From [Mycobacterium] vasticus (GTDB taxonomy: Bacteria; Actinomycetota; Actinomycetes; Mycobacteriales; Mycobacteriaceae): a stretch of DNA of 64,000 bases. Below the pieces are notes generated by a model, which did not search any database, was not told the DNA's origin, and saw only the letters and a program-made list of their open reading frames with translations. Position numbers and translations under genes: made by a program. Shown piece after piece: positions 51,514 through 62,205 of the stretch. The stretch spans positions 4,156,852 to 4,220,851 of the forward strand of contig NZ_CP084028.1 in NCBI RefSeq assembly GCF_020181595.1, read 5' to 3'. Numbering within the stretch: the stretch's first letter is position 1; each line of letters begins with the position of its first letter.

Positions 51514-52710
51514 GTGTCGTTACCTTCGACGGCGGTCGACTACGAGACACTGACCTGGGCTCCGGCCGAGCAATATGGTCAGTCCCGCACTGCTCGCCGA
51601 AAGCAGGTCGGCGCGTACCGGGCGGCCGTCACGGCGGACATCGCCGAGCTGGAACTGGTGCTGCCGTCCAGCGTTCACGCCGAGGCCGCCGATGCCTCGC
51701 AGGAGATCGCCCGGTTCGACGCGGAGCTGGGCACCGATATCGCACCGTTCGCATCGGTGCTGTTGCGCTCGGAGTCCGCGGCTAGTTCCCGCATCGAGAA
51801 TCTGACCGCGAGTGCCCGCGCCATCGCCGAAGCCGAGCTGGGGGATCCGTCGAAGCGCAACGCGACCCTCATCGTCGCCAACACCGTGGCGATGAAAGCT
51901 GCTGTCCGACTGGCTGATCACATCGATGCCAATGCCATCCTGCAGATGCACGCCGCGTTGATGCACGGGCAGGATCGTCACCTTCCCGGAGCATGGCGCA
52001 CCGAACAGGTCTGGATCGGCGGGAGTGATCACGGCCCGATTGGAGCGTTGTTCGTGCCACCGCGCCATGAGCGGGTCGGCGCCGCGATCGATGACCTGTT
52101 GGCCTACATCGCCCGCACGGATGTTCCGGCGCTGCCGCAGATCGCCATCGCGCATGCACAGTTCGAGTCCATTCACCCGTTCACCGATGGAAACGGCCGC
52201 ACGGGCCGTGCCCTGGTGCAGGCACAGATGCGCCACACGGGACTCACCCGTGCGATCACTATCCCCGTCTCGGCGGGGTTGCTGGCGAACACCGACGCGT
52301 ACTTCGACGCATTGACCGCGTACCGCGACGGAGACGCCGCGCCGATCGTGCAACGGTTCGGCGAAGCGTCGTTTCGCGCCGTGACCAATGGCCGTCACCT
52401 GCTGGCCGATCTGCGGAGCATCCGCAGCGGGTGGGCGGATCGGATCAACACGCGCCCCGGGACGGTGGTGTACCGCCTGGCCGACCTGCTGCTCAAGCGC
52501 CCTGTGGTGGATGCCGCGCTGGTCGAAACCGAACTCGGCATCCGCAAGGCGCACGTCTACCGGAACCTCGATCCGCTCGTCGAAGCCGGGATCATCCTTG
52601 AGACCACCACCTACTCGCGCAACCGCATCTGGCGCGTGCCCGAGGTGCTGGCCGCACTTGATGCTTTCGCCGAGCGCGCGGGACGACGCGGACCGGGTGT
52701 GACCTCTTGA
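51514..52710 (+). CDS. Fic-domain protein with N-terminal inhibitory motif
   Basis: A 398-residue Fic protein. The catalytic loop HPFTDGNGRTGR (H221, N227, R229, R232) predicts AMP transfer to target hydroxyls. Ahead of it SSRIEN (91-96) fits the S/T-x-x-x-E-G/N inhibitory helix motif, with E95 expected to block ATP placement, a class II arrangement. The C-terminal part (DAALVETELGIRKAHVYRNL then DPLVEAGIIL) is a winged helix, so the protein may bind its own AT-rich promoter repeat. It is accessory, sitting directly after the galactan operon. Confidence 0.92.
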   Translation: MSLPSTAVDYETLTWAPAEQYGQSRTARRKQVGAYRAAVTADIAELELVLPSSVHAEAADASQEIARFDAELGTDIAPFASVLLRSESAASSRIENLTASARAIAEAELGDPSKRNATLIVANTVAMKAAVRLADHIDANAILQMHAALMHGQDRHLPGAWRTEQVWIGGSDHGPIGALFVPPRHERVGAAIDDLLAYIARTDVPALPQIAIAHAQFESIHPFTDGNGRTGRALVQAQMRHTGLTRAITIPVSAGLLANTDAYFDALTAYRDGDAAPIVQRFGEASFRAVTNGRHLLADLRSIRSGWADRINTRPGTVVYRLADLLLKRPVVDAALVETELGIRKAHVYRNLDPLVEAGIILETTTYSRNRIWRVPEVLAALDAFAERAGRRGPGVTS

Positions 52711-52803
52711 CGTTCACTCTGCGCCTACCAGGCTGCCTACTCGCACTTTTGCCTGGTGTGCGCAGAGTCAATGCCGGTGGCGGCAGTACAGGAGGTGACC
52801 GCC

Positions 52804-52962
52804 ATGGCTGATTCAGTTCGCGGGAAGTTCGAGTCCGAACGATCAAGTGACGGCGTTCAAGTCACCGTCGCGGATCTGCGCCGTGCCGCTGAGGCCGCCC
52901 AGGATCTGAACGATCCTGACGTCATGGAAGCCGCCTGGCGATGGCGCTCCCGCCCACTGTGA
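52804..52962 (+). CDS. 52-residue hypothetical protein
   Basis: A small acidic/Arg protein starting MADSVRGKFESERSSDGVQV and ending with AAWRWRSRPL. A very strong ribosome site (GGAGGTGACC) lies just before ATG 52804, which is the main evidence that it is real. No family recognised. It follows fic by about 90 bases on the same strand. Confidence 0.55.
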   Translation: MADSVRGKFESERSSDGVQVTVADLRRAAEAAQDLNDPDVMEAAWRWRSRPL

Positions 52963-53001
52963 ACCCAGCTTCACCCTCGCCCATCGAGGGTGAACCTGGC
53001 T

Positions 53002-53448
53002 TCACACTGGGTGGAATCCCGGAAAGCCGGCAAAGTCTGGCCGGCGAACTCGGCGAATAAGCACGACTGCGGCTATCGCGACTGCTGCGCTTTCGGCCAG
53101 CACCGAAACCACCCCGAGCGGCTCGAACCAGTTGCCGACGTCGTCGGCCAGTTCCGGGAAGGCGATCAACCGGGTGGCGATGTAGCCGATAACCGCCAGC
53201 CCGCAGGTCAACACCGCCAGTGCATAGACTGCAGCACTGTCACACACCACGCAGGCCGTCGCGATGAGCAGGCAGGCGATGATCAGGACGATGAATTCCT
53301 CGCCCATATAAGGGGCCTCGCGCAGATGTTCGCCGACCACCGGCACGTGGGCAATAGCACCGATCACCGCACAGATGACCAGCACCCACCGGGCACGGTC
53401 TTTCATTGGCGCCCACAGGAATTGAGTCACCATTGGCGGCACGCTCAC
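53002..53448 (-). CDS. Four-segment small membrane protein
   Basis: A 148-residue protein with about four membrane segments (VLVICAVIGAIAHVPVV, FIVLIIACLLIATACVV, AVLTCGLAVIGYIATRL, VVSVLAESAAVAIAAVVL). No recognised family. GTG 53448 overlaps the stop of the preceding Met-rich protein gene (GTGA), so the two are translationally coupled and probably act together. Confidence 0.65.
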   Translation of the reverse strand: MSVPPMVTQFLWAPMKDRARWVLVICAVIGAIAHVPVVGEHLREAPYMGEEFIVLIIACLLIATACVVCDSAAVYALAVLTCGLAVIGYIATRLIAFPELADDVGNWFEPLGVVSVLAESAAVAIAAVVLIRRVRRPDFAGFPGFHPV

Positions 53449-54236
53449 ATGCTTCCCATGCCTTCCATGCCTTCCATGCTCTCCATGTTCAGTGCGTAGG
53501 CGTGGGCGAGGTCGTTGTCCGGGGCGAAGAACACGTGCATCATCAATGACCCGGGAGCCTTGTCGTGATAGTGCCAGCGGGTGATCGGGCCGCCCGGGGT
53601 GGGCGGTGGTCCGGGGAATGCACCGTTGGCGACGTACATGACGCCGACCAGCATCCAGGTGTTATGGCCCTGGTAGTCGTACATCAAAACCGGCGGGTTG
53701 CTCGGGTCTAACACGGTGTTGTCGCGATGCTGGACGGCCACGTGCAGCATCGGCCTCCACGCTGGCATGGTACCCGCGTCGATCTTCTGCATCCAGTTGG
53801 GAAGTTGAGGCAGCTCCTTCTCGGCCCCGGCGAGGGCGGCCTGGATGCTCTGGTAGCCGGCCGCCTCGGCCTTGGCCGGGTCGACGTACGCGGCGGTGGC
53901 TGCCTCGGTGCGAGCCAGCAAGTCGGCGGCCGCGGCGCGCTGCTCCGGGGTGGCGGCGGCGACGTCGGGCAGGTTGGGCATCCGTGAAAAGTCTTGACCA
54001 TATTGATGCGCCCAAGCCTCCCGGGCCGCCTCGACTTCCCGGCCGTCCAGCTTGATCTGCTTGACCATCATGCGGACGCCAGGATCACCGGCCGCAGCCA
54101 CCCCCATGACGACACCCACACCCGCGGCAGCGAACACCGCTGCGGCGATGACCATCGCAGCGATGCGCAGCCGCCTACCCAAAACGACTACCCGCGCGGC
54201 TTGCGGCTCGGCATGGCGAGCACTTGTGTGGTTCAT
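53445..54236 (-). CDS. Membrane-anchored protein with Met-rich C-terminal tail
   Basis: A 263-residue protein. One membrane segment (about residues 26-48) leads to an extracytoplasmic helical domain (REAWAHQYGQDFSRMPNLPD) and a C-terminal domain with ITRWHYHDKAPGSLMMHVFF. The last residues are NMESMEGMEGMGSM, a repeated Met-Glu-Gly pattern. Met and His clusters of this kind bind Cu(I) or Ag(I) in other proteins, so metal binding is a reasonable guess but not shown. ATG 54236 precedes the conserved part. Coupled to the following membrane protein gene. No family recognised. Confidence 0.65.
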   Translation of the reverse strand: MNHTSARHAEPQAARVVVLGRRLRIAAMVIAAAVFAAAGVGVVMGVAAAGDPGVRMMVKQIKLDGREVEAAREAWAHQYGQDFSRMPNLPDVAAATPEQRAAAADLLARTEAATAAYVDPAKAEAAGYQSIQAALAGAEKELPQLPNWMQKIDAGTMPAWRPMLHVAVQHRDNTVLDPSNPPVLMYDYQGHNTWMLVGVMYVANGAFPGPPPTPGGPITRWHYHDKAPGSLMMHVFFAPDNDLAHAYALNMESMEGMEGMGSM

Positions 54237-54337
54237 GAGGCAATTGTGAATGGTGAGTCTAAGGGGATAACGGCAAGTAGACAAAGAGTCTCCGATTTTT
54301 ATTCGGAATTTTCCAGAAGTTCGGCGGATTAGCGCAC

Positions 54338-55276
54338 CTACCCTGCTTTCCACTCCCGGTACTCCTGGGGTGTCAGCTCTCGGCCGAAAACGGTTGACAG
54401 AGCCGGATTCTGGGCGAGGTAGGCGTCCTCGTTGCTTCGCCAGGCCTGCCCATACCGGTAGAACGGCAACCACGGGTGCAGGTGGTGCACCAGGTGATAG
54501 GTCTGCGACAGCATGACCGGCATCAGCAGCCATTCCATGCCGACCCGGTTTCGGGTGGCCCGGTAGCGATTCTCCTGCTGCGTCTGCTCCAAGCCGTGGT
54601 GCGGCAACCAGTCGAACCACCAGCCCAGGATCGCCATCCCGATGCGCTGCGGGATCAGCAACACGATCACGACGGTCCAGAGGTTCCCGGTGACGATCGC
54701 GGCGCCCAGACCCACCACACTCAACGAGAACATCACCACCGTTTCGGCGACCTCGGCCAGCGGGCGACGACGGCTACGCTGCAGCCGCCGCTTCAGCTGT
54801 CGGCAGTACCAGACCGCATAGAAGGCATCCATCAGCGCCCAGCGGAACGGCAGCTGCCAGGCCGGCGCGTGGCTGGCGAACAGGTCCGGATCGTTGTCGC
54901 CGTCGTTGGCGTTGCGGTGGTGCTGAAGGTGGACGTAGCTGAACGCCGGCAGCGAAAACATCGGCCCCACAAAGAGCCACGCCGCGCGACCGACCACCGA
55001 GTTCACCCAGCTCGCCGACGACAGCGAGTGGTGCAGCGCATCGTGGGCCACCATGAACATCGCGTAGACCACCACGGTGTTGACCGTGATGGTCAGCCAG
55101 ATCGGCGCGTGGCCGCCGATCGCGGCGGCCGTGGAAAGAACGAAGACCACCAAGGCCACCGCACCCAGCGTCAGGGTGGGCCAGGCAATATCGGGTATCG
55201 ACTCGCCCGGGTGCGGGTGCCGTTGGCGTACAACGGTTCTTGACGGCGCGTGATCCATCGTCTCGAGCGGCGGCAT
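54338..55276 (-). CDS. Membrane fatty-acid desaturase-type di-iron enzyme
   Basis: A 312-residue membrane di-iron protein. The three His boxes are HDALHH, HLQHHRNAN and TYHLVHHLHP, with an extra His pair in WLPHHGLEQ. Four or so membrane segments surround them. This set suits fatty-acid desaturases and carotene ketolase/hydroxylase-like enzymes; the HDALHH spacing is closer to the second group. The substrate is unassigned. GGAGGAGG five bases before ATG 55276 decides the start over a longer in-frame ATG at 55327. Confidence 0.85.
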   Translation of the reverse strand: MPPLETMDHAPSRTVVRQRHPHPGESIPDIAWPTLTLGAVALVVFVLSTAAAIGGHAPIWLTITVNTVVVYAMFMVAHDALHHSLSSASWVNSVVGRAAWLFVGPMFSLPAFSYVHLQHHRNANDGDNDPDLFASHAPAWQLPFRWALMDAFYAVWYCRQLKRRLQRSRRRPLAEVAETVVMFSLSVVGLGAAIVTGNLWTVVIVLLIPQRIGMAILGWWFDWLPHHGLEQTQQENRYRATRNRVGMEWLLMPVMLSQTYHLVHHLHPWLPFYRYGQAWRSNEDAYLAQNPALSTVFGRELTPQEYREWKAG

Positions 55277-55402
55277 GAGCCTCCTCCAATACGCGACTAC
55301 GCGAGTGCGAAATAACCTAAGCCGCATAAGAGATTATGGGATTTTCGACGAGAACTTCCCCACGCACGCTTGATGTTTGGTCAAAATGCCATCACGGTTT
55401 CG

Positions 55403-58400
55403 CTACGGAGTGACCGGGTTGTTCGCCCCGTTGGTGCCACTCGCCGTCGCGCCTTCCGACTGGGTGCCACCGGTGTTGACGATGTCGCCGTCGCCGCCAC
55501 TGCCGCCGGTGTTGCCAGTCCCGGTGCCGCTGCCGCCGCTGCCGCCGGTAGCGGTGCCGCCGGTAGCGGTCGACGGAGTTGCTGGGTCGGCGCCGTCGTT
55601 GCCGAAGGCGTCGAGTCGGCTCGACCCGCCGAGGCCACCGGCGCCACCGTCCAGGCCGTCGCCGCCGTTGCCGCCGGTCGACGTCCCGTTGGCCAGGTTG
55701 CCCGCGTCACCGCCGGTCGCGATGCTGGCCTTGCCGCCGTTGCCACCGGTGCCACCGTTGCCCGCGTCATCGGCGGTGGCGTTGCCGCCGTTACCGCCCT
55801 GCGCGGTGCCGCTGGCCGTGCCGCCGGGGCCACCGAGAGATCCGCCGTTGGTGGTCTTGGAGCTCTGGATGTCCGAGCTTCCGCCGTTGCCGCCGTGGCT
55901 GCCCGCGCCGGTGGCGTTGCCGCCGTCGCCGCCGGTCGAAGTGCCGTACGAGTCGCCGCCGGTGGAGCTGTAGCCGACCTCGCCGGATTCCAGCTCACCG
56001 AAGCCGCCCTTGCCGCCGACACCGCCGTCGGTCCCGGTGCCGCCGTTACCGCCCTGGGCCACCGCGTCGCCGCCGGCACCGACCGAGCCGTTGGATGCGT
56101 CGACCACGAGGTAGCCGGCGCCGCCGTCGCCACCGGTGCCGTTGTCGCCGAGACCACCTTTGCCGCCGGTGGCGCTACCGGTGATGTAGCTGCCGACACC
56201 GGTCGCCGAAACGGCGGCCGCGCCACCCGTTCCACCGGTGCCGGAGTTGGTACCCGCACCGCCGTCGCCGCCGGTGACGGTGGTCCCGTCGATGTACGCG
56301 CCGTCTGTGGCCGTGATGTCGGCCGTGCCGCCGGCGCCGCCGCTGCCACCGTTGGTGCCGGCACCGGCGTTGCCACCGGTTACTTGGCTGCCGGTGATGA
56401 CGCTTGCCGCACCGGTGGCGGTCAGGCTCGCCGCCCCGCCGTCGGCAGTCGCGCTGGCGTTACCGCCGGTCACCGAGCTGCTGTTGATGCTGCCGCCGTC
56501 GCCGGCGTTCACCGTCGCTCCGCCGCCGACGTGGTCGCCGACGTTGGCTCCGCTCTTGACGGTGACGTCGTTGACGGTGCCGCCGCCGTTGTTGACCAGC
56601 GTGTTGTTGGCGCCGTCTTGACCGTTGACACCGCCCGCGCCGCCGTTGGTGGCGTTACCACCGTCCACGTTGACCCCGGCGATGGTGCTGCCCTTGCCGT
56701 CGGCCTGGATACCGGCGTAGCCACCGGTGCCGCCCTGGCCGCCGACGCCCGTGATGCTGCCCGCACCGCCGTCGCCGCCGTTACCGCCGGTCGCGGCGCT
56801 GTTGGTGACGATGCCGCCATCGATCTGGCTGATGATGGCGCCACCGCCGCCACCACCGCCACCGCCACCCTGGCCGGCGGTCGTGCCGGTCGCGGCAGCA
56901 CCGCTGCCGCCGTTGCCGCCGTTGCCGCCGGTCACGGTGTTGGTGTCGTCGCCGCCGTTGATGGCGCCGCCGCTGGCGCCGGCGCCGCCGTCGCCGCCGT
57001 TGCCGGCAGTGCCGGTCCCGACCTTGCCGTCGGCGTCCACGCCGACCGTGCCGCCGCTACCGCCGGCCCCGCCGTGGCCACCGGTGAAGCTGCCGGTGCC
57101 GCCGTTACCCCCGGCGCCACCCGCGCCGGCGGTGCCGCCGACGGTCGAGCCACCGCTACCACCGGTGCCGCCGGAGCCGCCGGTGCTCAGCACCGGGTTG
57201 GTCAGGTCGGCGCCGACGGGTGCGCCCGTGCCGCCATCGCCGCCGTTACCGCCGGAGCCGGCCACGCCGTCCTGATTGGAACCGCCGATGCCGCCGTTAC
57301 CGCCGTGGCCACCGGTCAGCGTGCCGTTCTCACCGGTGTTGCCCTCACCCGTGGTGTTACCACCGACGCCACCGTCACCGCCGTTGCCTGCGGTGTTATC
57401 GCCGATCGCGCTGGCGCCCGCACCACCCCGGCCGCCGTAGCCGCCGTGGCCCGAGCCATCACCACCTGCGCCACCGACGCCGCCGTTGCCGCCGATGCCG
57501 TTGCCGCCGTCGGCCTTCGAGGTGACCCCGCCACCGAAACCGCCGTTACCGCCCGTGCCGCCATAGACGCCCTGGCCGCCGCCGCCGCCGGCACCACCGG
57601 TGCCTGCCGCGTAGCCGGATCCACCACTGCCGCCGTTGCCGCCGGAACCGCCGACCCCGGTCGCGTCGTCGTGCGCCGGGCTCAAGCCGTTGCCGACGAA
57701 GTTGCCGTTGTCATCGGTGAATGCGTCGCCGCCGAGCCCACCGGCGCCGCCGTCGCCGCCGTTGCCGATCCGGCCCAGGTTGCCGTCAGCGCCGTCGCTG
57801 TGGCCGTCGCCGCCACCGGTGCCGCCCACACCCACCGTGGCGCCGGCCGCGCCGCCGTCACCACCGTTGCCGCCGACGCCACCGGAGCCGCCGCTGCCGT
57901 TCTGGTCGGTCGGCACCAATTCCGTGATCGGTACACCGTTGGCGCCCTTGCCGCCGACACCGCCGACACCGGCATCGCCGCCGTTGCCGGTGTCGCCGCC
58001 GTTACCGCCGTTGCCGTTGGTCGCGTTACCGCCGTTGCCACCGGCGCCGCCTACGCCACCATTGCCGGCGTTGCCACCGGCTCCACCGGCCATGGACGGA
58101 TCGATGGAGTCGGCACCGGTACCGCCGGTGCCGCCCTTGCCGCCGACACCACCCGCGCCACCGTTACCGGCGTTGCCCGACACCGAGCCACCGTTGCCGC
58201 CGACACCGCCCGCGCCACCTGCACCACCGGCGAAGCCGTCGCCGCCGGCACCGGGCGTGCCATCTTCCTGCAGGACACCATTCGAGCCGTCGCCGCCCTG
58301 CGAGCCGGTGCCACCGACACCACCGTTACCGCCGTTGCCGTGGTCGCCACCGGCACCACCGTTGCCGCCGGCGCCGCCGGCCACGCCGGTGCTGTCGGGG

Positions 58401-60079
58401 TTGAGGCCGTTGCCCGTGCCACCGACGCCGCCGTTACCGCCGTTACCCGAGACGGTCGTCGGCAAAGTGCCGTCGCTGCCGGCGGCACCCGCGGTGCCCG
58501 GCGTGCCACCGAACAGCAGCCCGGTGGCGAGGCCCGCCGCGCCGCCCTTACCACCGAGACCGACCGCGCCGAGGTTGCCGCCGTTACCGCCGGCACCGCC
58601 GTTGCCACCACCGACCAGGCCCGTCGGAGCCGCGGCGGCGCCGACCAGTCCGGGACCACTGGCCGGCGCGGCCCCGCCGCCCGATCCACCGTCGCCGCCG
58701 TCGCCACCGTTGCCCGCCAGACCGGAACCACCACCGTTACCGCCGGCGCCGCCGTTACCGGCCGCACCCGCGGTGTGAATGCCGAAGAAGCCACCGGCAC
58801 CACCGTTACCGCCGGCGCCACCGATGCCACCGGCACCACCGGATCCGGCGTTACCACCGTTGCCGCCCAGACCACCGACGCCGCCGGGGCCGGTCGGGTC
58901 GGCGGCAAGTGCGGTGATGCCTTCGTTCACGGGCTGCGTGTTGTCGTTGCCGTTGCCGCCGACACCACCGTCGCCACCGTTTCCGCCGACGCCGCCGTTA
59001 CCTCCGGCGCCACCGGTACCACCGGCGCCGGACGTGCCGAACAGTCCTGCCGCGCCGCCGTTACCGCCGACGCCGCCGGCACCGCCGGCCAAGCCGTCGA
59101 CACCGGCACCGCCATTGGTGCCGGCGATGCCGGCCGCACCGTCGGCGCCGCCGGGGAAGCTCAACGCGTCCATGCCGCGGTTGCCGTTGGTCCCGGCCGC
59201 GCCGTTTCCGCCGGCGCCGCCGGCGCCACCGCTGCCGCCGTTGCCGAACAGGAAGCCGGCGACACCGCCGTTGCCGCCGGTCAGGCCGGCCAAGCCCGCC
59301 GCGGCGACACCGTCGGCGCCGAATGCGCCCGCGCCACCGTCGCCGCCGTTGCCCAGCAGGAAGCCACCGGCACCACCGTCGCCGCCGGCCATGTTGATGC
59401 CGGCACCGCTGCCGCCGGCACCACCGTCGCCGAGCATGCCACCGGCACCACCGTCGAGGTCAATCGAGCTGGCGTTCGCGAAGGAGTAGGTGCCGTCCTG
59501 AACGTCGGCCAGCGTGATCACATTGCCGTCGGCGTCGGTCAGGGCCGCGCCGCCCGCACCGATCAGGTCACCGTCGGCGTTGGCGAACGTGCCGCTACCG
59601 CCGTCACCGAACAGGAAACCGCCCGCGGTGGCGGCGTGGTACATCAGATCGCCGTCGTCGGCGAGGCTGACGTAGGCGTTGGCGCCGTTGGCGAAGACAC
59701 CGTCGACGGTGAACCCACCGCTGATCAGCGATTCACCGAGGCTGTGCAGCGGCTGGTAGATCACCGTGTTGATCGCGTTGGCGACGAAGTCATCCAGCCC
59801 CTGCAGCGGGTCGACCATCTGGTCGGCGGCCGAGCCCGGGACGTCACCACCGAACAGCGCGCTGTAGTCGACGAGCGAGGACTCCATGGACGACGAGTCG
59901 AACCACGTCGACATCTGGCTCCACAGGGCATCGAACATGTCGTCGAACCCGTCGGCCCGTGCGGGTGCCGCGCTCAGCGGCATCATCCCGAATGCGAGGA
60001 AAGCCCCGACCGCACTCGTAGCGCCGACCACGCGGCCGGCCCGACGCCTGCCCTTTCCAGCGATAGACCTCGACGACAT
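55403..60079 (-). CDS. PGRS repeat protein 2 without PE domain, 1558 residues
   Basis: An exported protein with the same N-terminal plan as PGRS protein 1: basic residues, then [20 protein letters not shown] with likely cleavage near residue 43, and an acidic aromatic linker. A non-repetitive domain (about 45-210) precedes about 900 residues of GGxGGxG repeats. From about residue 1120 the repeats change to longer Thr/Ser/Val-containing units (for example [19 protein letters not shown] with SYITGS or YIDGTT), period near 35 residues, to the end. The strong site GGAGGAGGGG precedes ATG 60079. A surface or outer-membrane role is inferred. Confidence 0.88.
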   Translation of the reverse strand: MSSRSIAGKGRRRAGRVVGATSAVGAFLAFGMMPLSAAPARADGFDDMFDALWSQMSTWFDSSSMESSLVDYSALFGGDVPGSAADQMVDPLQGLDDFVANAINTVIYQPLHSLGESLISGGFTVDGVFANGANAYVSLADDGDLMYHAATAGGFLFGDGGSGTFANADGDLIGAGGAALTDADGNVITLADVQDGTYSFANASSIDLDGGAGGMLGDGGAGGSGAGINMAGGDGGAGGFLLGNGGDGGAGAFGADGVAAAGLAGLTGGNGGVAGFLFGNGGSGGAGGAGGNGAAGTNGNRGMDALSFPGGADGAAGIAGTNGGAGVDGLAGGAGGVGGNGGAAGLFGTSGAGGTGGAGGNGGVGGNGGDGGVGGNGNDNTQPVNEGITALAADPTGPGGVGGLGGNGGNAGSGGAGGIGGAGGNGGAGGFFGIHTAGAAGNGGAGGNGGGSGLAGNGGDGGDGGSGGGAAPASGPGLVGAAAAPTGLVGGGNGGAGGNGGNLGAVGLGGKGGAAGLATGLLFGGTPGTAGAAGSDGTLPTTVSGNGGNGGVGGTGNGLNPDSTGVAGGAGGNGGAGGDHGNGGNGGVGGTGSQGGDGSNGVLQEDGTPGAGGDGFAGGAGGAGGVGGNGGSVSGNAGNGGAGGVGGKGGTGGTGADSIDPSMAGGAGGNAGNGGVGGAGGNGGNATNGNGGNGGDTGNGGDAGVGGVGGKGANGVPITELVPTDQNGSGGSGGVGGNGGDGGAAGATVGVGGTGGGDGHSDGADGNLGRIGNGGDGGAGGLGGDAFTDDNGNFVGNGLSPAHDDATGVGGSGGNGGSGGSGYAAGTGGAGGGGGQGVYGGTGGNGGFGGGVTSKADGGNGIGGNGGVGGAGGDGSGHGGYGGRGGAGASAIGDNTAGNGGDGGVGGNTTGEGNTGENGTLTGGHGGNGGIGGSNQDGVAGSGGNGGDGGTGAPVGADLTNPVLSTGGSGGTGGSGGSTVGGTAGAGGAGGNGGTGSFTGGHGGAGGSGGTVGVDADGKVGTGTAGNGGDGGAGASGGAINGGDDTNTVTGGNGGNGGSGAAATGTTAGQGGGGGGGGGGAIISQIDGGIVTNSAATGGNGGDGGAGSITGVGGQGGTGGYAGIQADGKGSTIAGVNVDGGNATNGGAGGVNGQDGANNTLVNNGGGTVNDVTVKSGANVGDHVGGGATVNAGDGGSINSSSVTGGNASATADGGAASLTATGAASVITGSQVTGGNAGAGTNGGSGGAGGTADITATDGAYIDGTTVTGGDGGAGTNSGTGGTGGAAAVSATGVGSYITGSATGGKGGLGDNGTGGDGGAGYLVVDASNGSVGAGGDAVAQGGNGGTGTDGGVGGKGGFGELESGEVGYSSTGGDSYGTSTGGDGGNATGAGSHGGNGGSSDIQSSKTTNGGSLGGPGGTASGTAQGGNGGNATADDAGNGGTGGNGGKASIATGGDAGNLANGTSTGGNGGDGLDGGAGGLGGSSRLDAFGNDGADPATPSTATGGTATGGSGGSGTGTGNTGGSGGDGDIVNTGGTQSEGATASGTNGANNPVTP

Positions 60080-60596
60080 GATCCCCTCCTCCAGGCGATG
60101 GTGCGCGTTGACGACAACGTAAAAAACTTAAGTAACCGTAAGCTAACAGAAATACGAGTCGAACGTGATGCCTTATCCGAACTTTGCTTTCGGCACATTA
60201 CGAGCATGCGATTGCACCGGTCAAGTGGGGTTTCGACGTGAAGTTTGCCGGGTAACTTTCACAAATTCGGTCAACAGAGAGCGGCTTTGTAACCCTGATA
60301 GTCAACGGGCTGCTGCTTATGCGTACCCAGCAATTTCTTTGCTGACCCATCAGAAACAGCGGGCTGGTCGATTATCTGGGGCGTACCGGAAACCCCTGTG
60401 ACGGCACACTTCCGTCTACGCGGAGATAGCTGCCGGGGCGCGCCATAGGTGGTCGAAAAATTTACTGCGGCAGCGAACCACCAGCTCAGCGGCTCGCCAC
60501 GCAGCTGGTCACGCGGCCCTACCCCACCGCCTTGTTCGCTGAATTCCCGACAGGGTAGTTAACCTTCGGTGTTTGCAGGGTGTGGCTTTGCCGATG
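60080..60596. promoter_or_regulatory. 517-base region upstream of PGRS protein 2
   Basis: No convincing gene on either strand. The first 250 bases upstream of the PGRS start are distinctly AT-richer than average and should hold its promoter. No clear palindrome or hairpin was found by eye. Confidence 0.4.
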
Positions 60597-61712
60597 TCAG
60601 GAATCAAGATCTAAGCGGTACGCACTGATCACATTGGGATCGGGATCCAGCCCCAGGCCGGGTCCGTCCGGCACCGCGATCCGGCCGTTCACCGGCATCA
60701 GGGCTTCGCCGTAGATCGAGGTTTCCAGGTCGAACCAGCGCCACTCGACCATCGCACCGGCGCCACCCAGTGCGGCGGCGGCGTGCATCGCGGCCAGCAG
60801 ACCCGGCCCGTCATAGAAGGAGTGCGTCATCACCGCGACGTTGTGGACCGCCGCCGGCGGAAACACCTTGCACAACTCGGTGATTCCGCCCATCTTCGCT
60901 GGGCTGGGCTGCACGAAGTCCACCGCGCCGGCGGCCAGCAACCGCTCGAACTCCATGAGGGTGCCTACGTTTTCGCCCGACGACACCGGCAGACCCGTGC
61001 TGCGGCGTAGTTCGGCCAGTCCGCCGAAGTTCTCCGGCGGCCACAGCGGCTCCTCCAAAAACGTCAGCCCCAGGGCGTGCAGGTCGGTGGCGAGCGCTTG
61101 AGCCTGCGGCAGGCTCCAGGAGCAGCCGGCATCCACGATCAACGCGATACCGGACCCGGCTTGGTCGCGGGCGGCCTGCATGGCGGGCAGCGTCGATTCG
61201 TGCAGCTTGATCGCGCCGAATCCGTCGTCGACGACGCGGCGCACCGCGGCACGAATGCGATCCGGCTCGGTGTAGCAGGCCAGGCTCGCATAGCAGGGCA
61301 GGACGTGGGCCCCGGTCGTGCCGCCGAGCAGCGCCGAGACCGGGACCCCGACGCGTTTTCCGGCGATGTCCCACAGCGCGATGTCCACTGCCGACAGCGC
61401 GTAGGTGATGGCGCCGCCGCGGCCGAAGACGTGCAGTTTGCGTTGCACCTGCTCCATGAGCGCGGCGACGTCGCCTACGTCGCGGCCCAGGCACAGCGGC
61501 GCGACGAGTTCGTCGAGCGCACGGGCGGCCAGGTCGGTGCCGTACAACCCGAACGCCTCGCCCCAACCCACGGTGCCGTCGTCGGCGGTCACCTTCACCA
61601 GCAGTGAGTCCACGGCGTCGATCGGTTTGCCCCACAGCGCGGCACCCGGCAGGTCTGGTTTGAGCGGGATGCGCAGCGGAATCGCTTCGATGACAGCGAT
61701 GACGGCGGGCAT
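60597..61712 (-). CDS. Enolase-superfamily enzyme (mandelate racemase/MLE type)
   Basis: A 371-residue enzyme of the enolase superfamily. The metal ligands are visible in LIVDAGCSW, FLEEPLWPP and SSGENVGT. The first base motif is AIKLHES (KxH where many members have KxK), and the opposite base is the His of MTHSFYDGP. It would abstract an alpha-proton from a carboxylate substrate to racemise or dehydrate it; the substrate is unknown. ATG 61712 has a TACCCT hexamer seven bases upstream, and its promoter overlaps that of the divergent gtrA. Confidence 0.85.
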   Translation of the reverse strand: MPAVIAVIEAIPLRIPLKPDLPGAALWGKPIDAVDSLLVKVTADDGTVGWGEAFGLYGTDLAARALDELVAPLCLGRDVGDVAALMEQVQRKLHVFGRGGAITYALSAVDIALWDIAGKRVGVPVSALLGGTTGAHVLPCYASLACYTEPDRIRAAVRRVVDDGFGAIKLHESTLPAMQAARDQAGSGIALIVDAGCSWSLPQAQALATDLHALGLTFLEEPLWPPENFGGLAELRRSTGLPVSSGENVGTLMEFERLLAAGAVDFVQPSPAKMGGITELCKVFPPAAVHNVAVMTHSFYDGPGLLAAMHAAAALGGAGAMVEWRWFDLETSIYGEALMPVNGRIAVPDGPGLGLDPDPNVISAYRLDLDS

Positions 61713-61742
61713 GGTTTTCAGGGTAGGACTTAAGCTTCCCGG

Positions 61743-62153
61743 GTGACCGAGACGCCGCAGCATCATCAGCACCTGCCCACGCAGATGCTGCGTTTCCTGG
61801 TCACCGGGGTGCTGTCGGCGGTGGTGGACTTCGGGCTGTACTTGCTGCTGTATCTCGGTTTCGGGGTCAAGGTCGACCTGGCCAAGGCGTGCAGCTTCGT
61901 CGCCGGCACCCTGACCGCCTATGTGATCAACCGGCGCTGGACATTCCAATCCTCAGCGCACACCGGGCGCTTCGTCGCGGTGATGGCGTTGTACGCGTTG
62001 ACGTTCGGGGTGCAGGTGGGGATCAACCACCTTGTTCTGGATCTGCTGGACTACCAGCGGTGGGCGCTGCCGGTGGCGTTCGTGGCCGCGCAGGGCACCG
62101 CGACCGTCATCAACTTCGTGGTGCAGCGGACGCTGATCTTCCGGGCACGCTGA
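61743..62153 (+). CDS. GtrA-family membrane protein (Rv3789-like)
   Basis: A 136-residue protein with four membrane segments of the GtrA fold: [61 protein letters not shown] and the last segment ending [15 protein letters not shown]. Rv3789 in M. tuberculosis is proposed to handle decaprenyl-phospho-arabinose or to anchor arabinogalactan enzymes such as GlfT1. GTG 61743 follows TAAGCT by exactly six bases (leaderless). Its last 74 bases plus stop are duplicated at 62992-63068. Confidence 0.88.
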   Translation: MTETPQHHQHLPTQMLRFLVTGVLSAVVDFGLYLLLYLGFGVKVDLAKACSFVAGTLTAYVINRRWTFQSSAHTGRFVAVMALYALTFGVQVGINHLVLDLLDYQRWALPVAFVAAQGTATVINFVVQRTLIFRAR

Positions 62154-62156
62154 GCT
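62080..62156. repeat. Direct repeat copy 1 (gtrA 3' end)
   Basis: 77 bases covering the last codons and stop of gtrA. They match 62992-63068 at 76 of 77 positions (difference C62108 to G63020). The copies bracket the second VapBC pair. Confidence 0.92.
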
Positions 62157-62205
62157 CAGGCGAGCACGACCTACGGCGCCGGCGATACCAGCGCTGGTCA
62201 GCTTG

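Noticed and set aside
55370..60241. A 1623-residue open frame on the + strand antisense to PGRS protein 2
   Set aside because: It is the mirror of GGC/GGN glycine codons on the other strand (runs of Ala, Thr, Val), with no ribosome site or domain. The - strand frame has a signal peptide and strong ribosome site.
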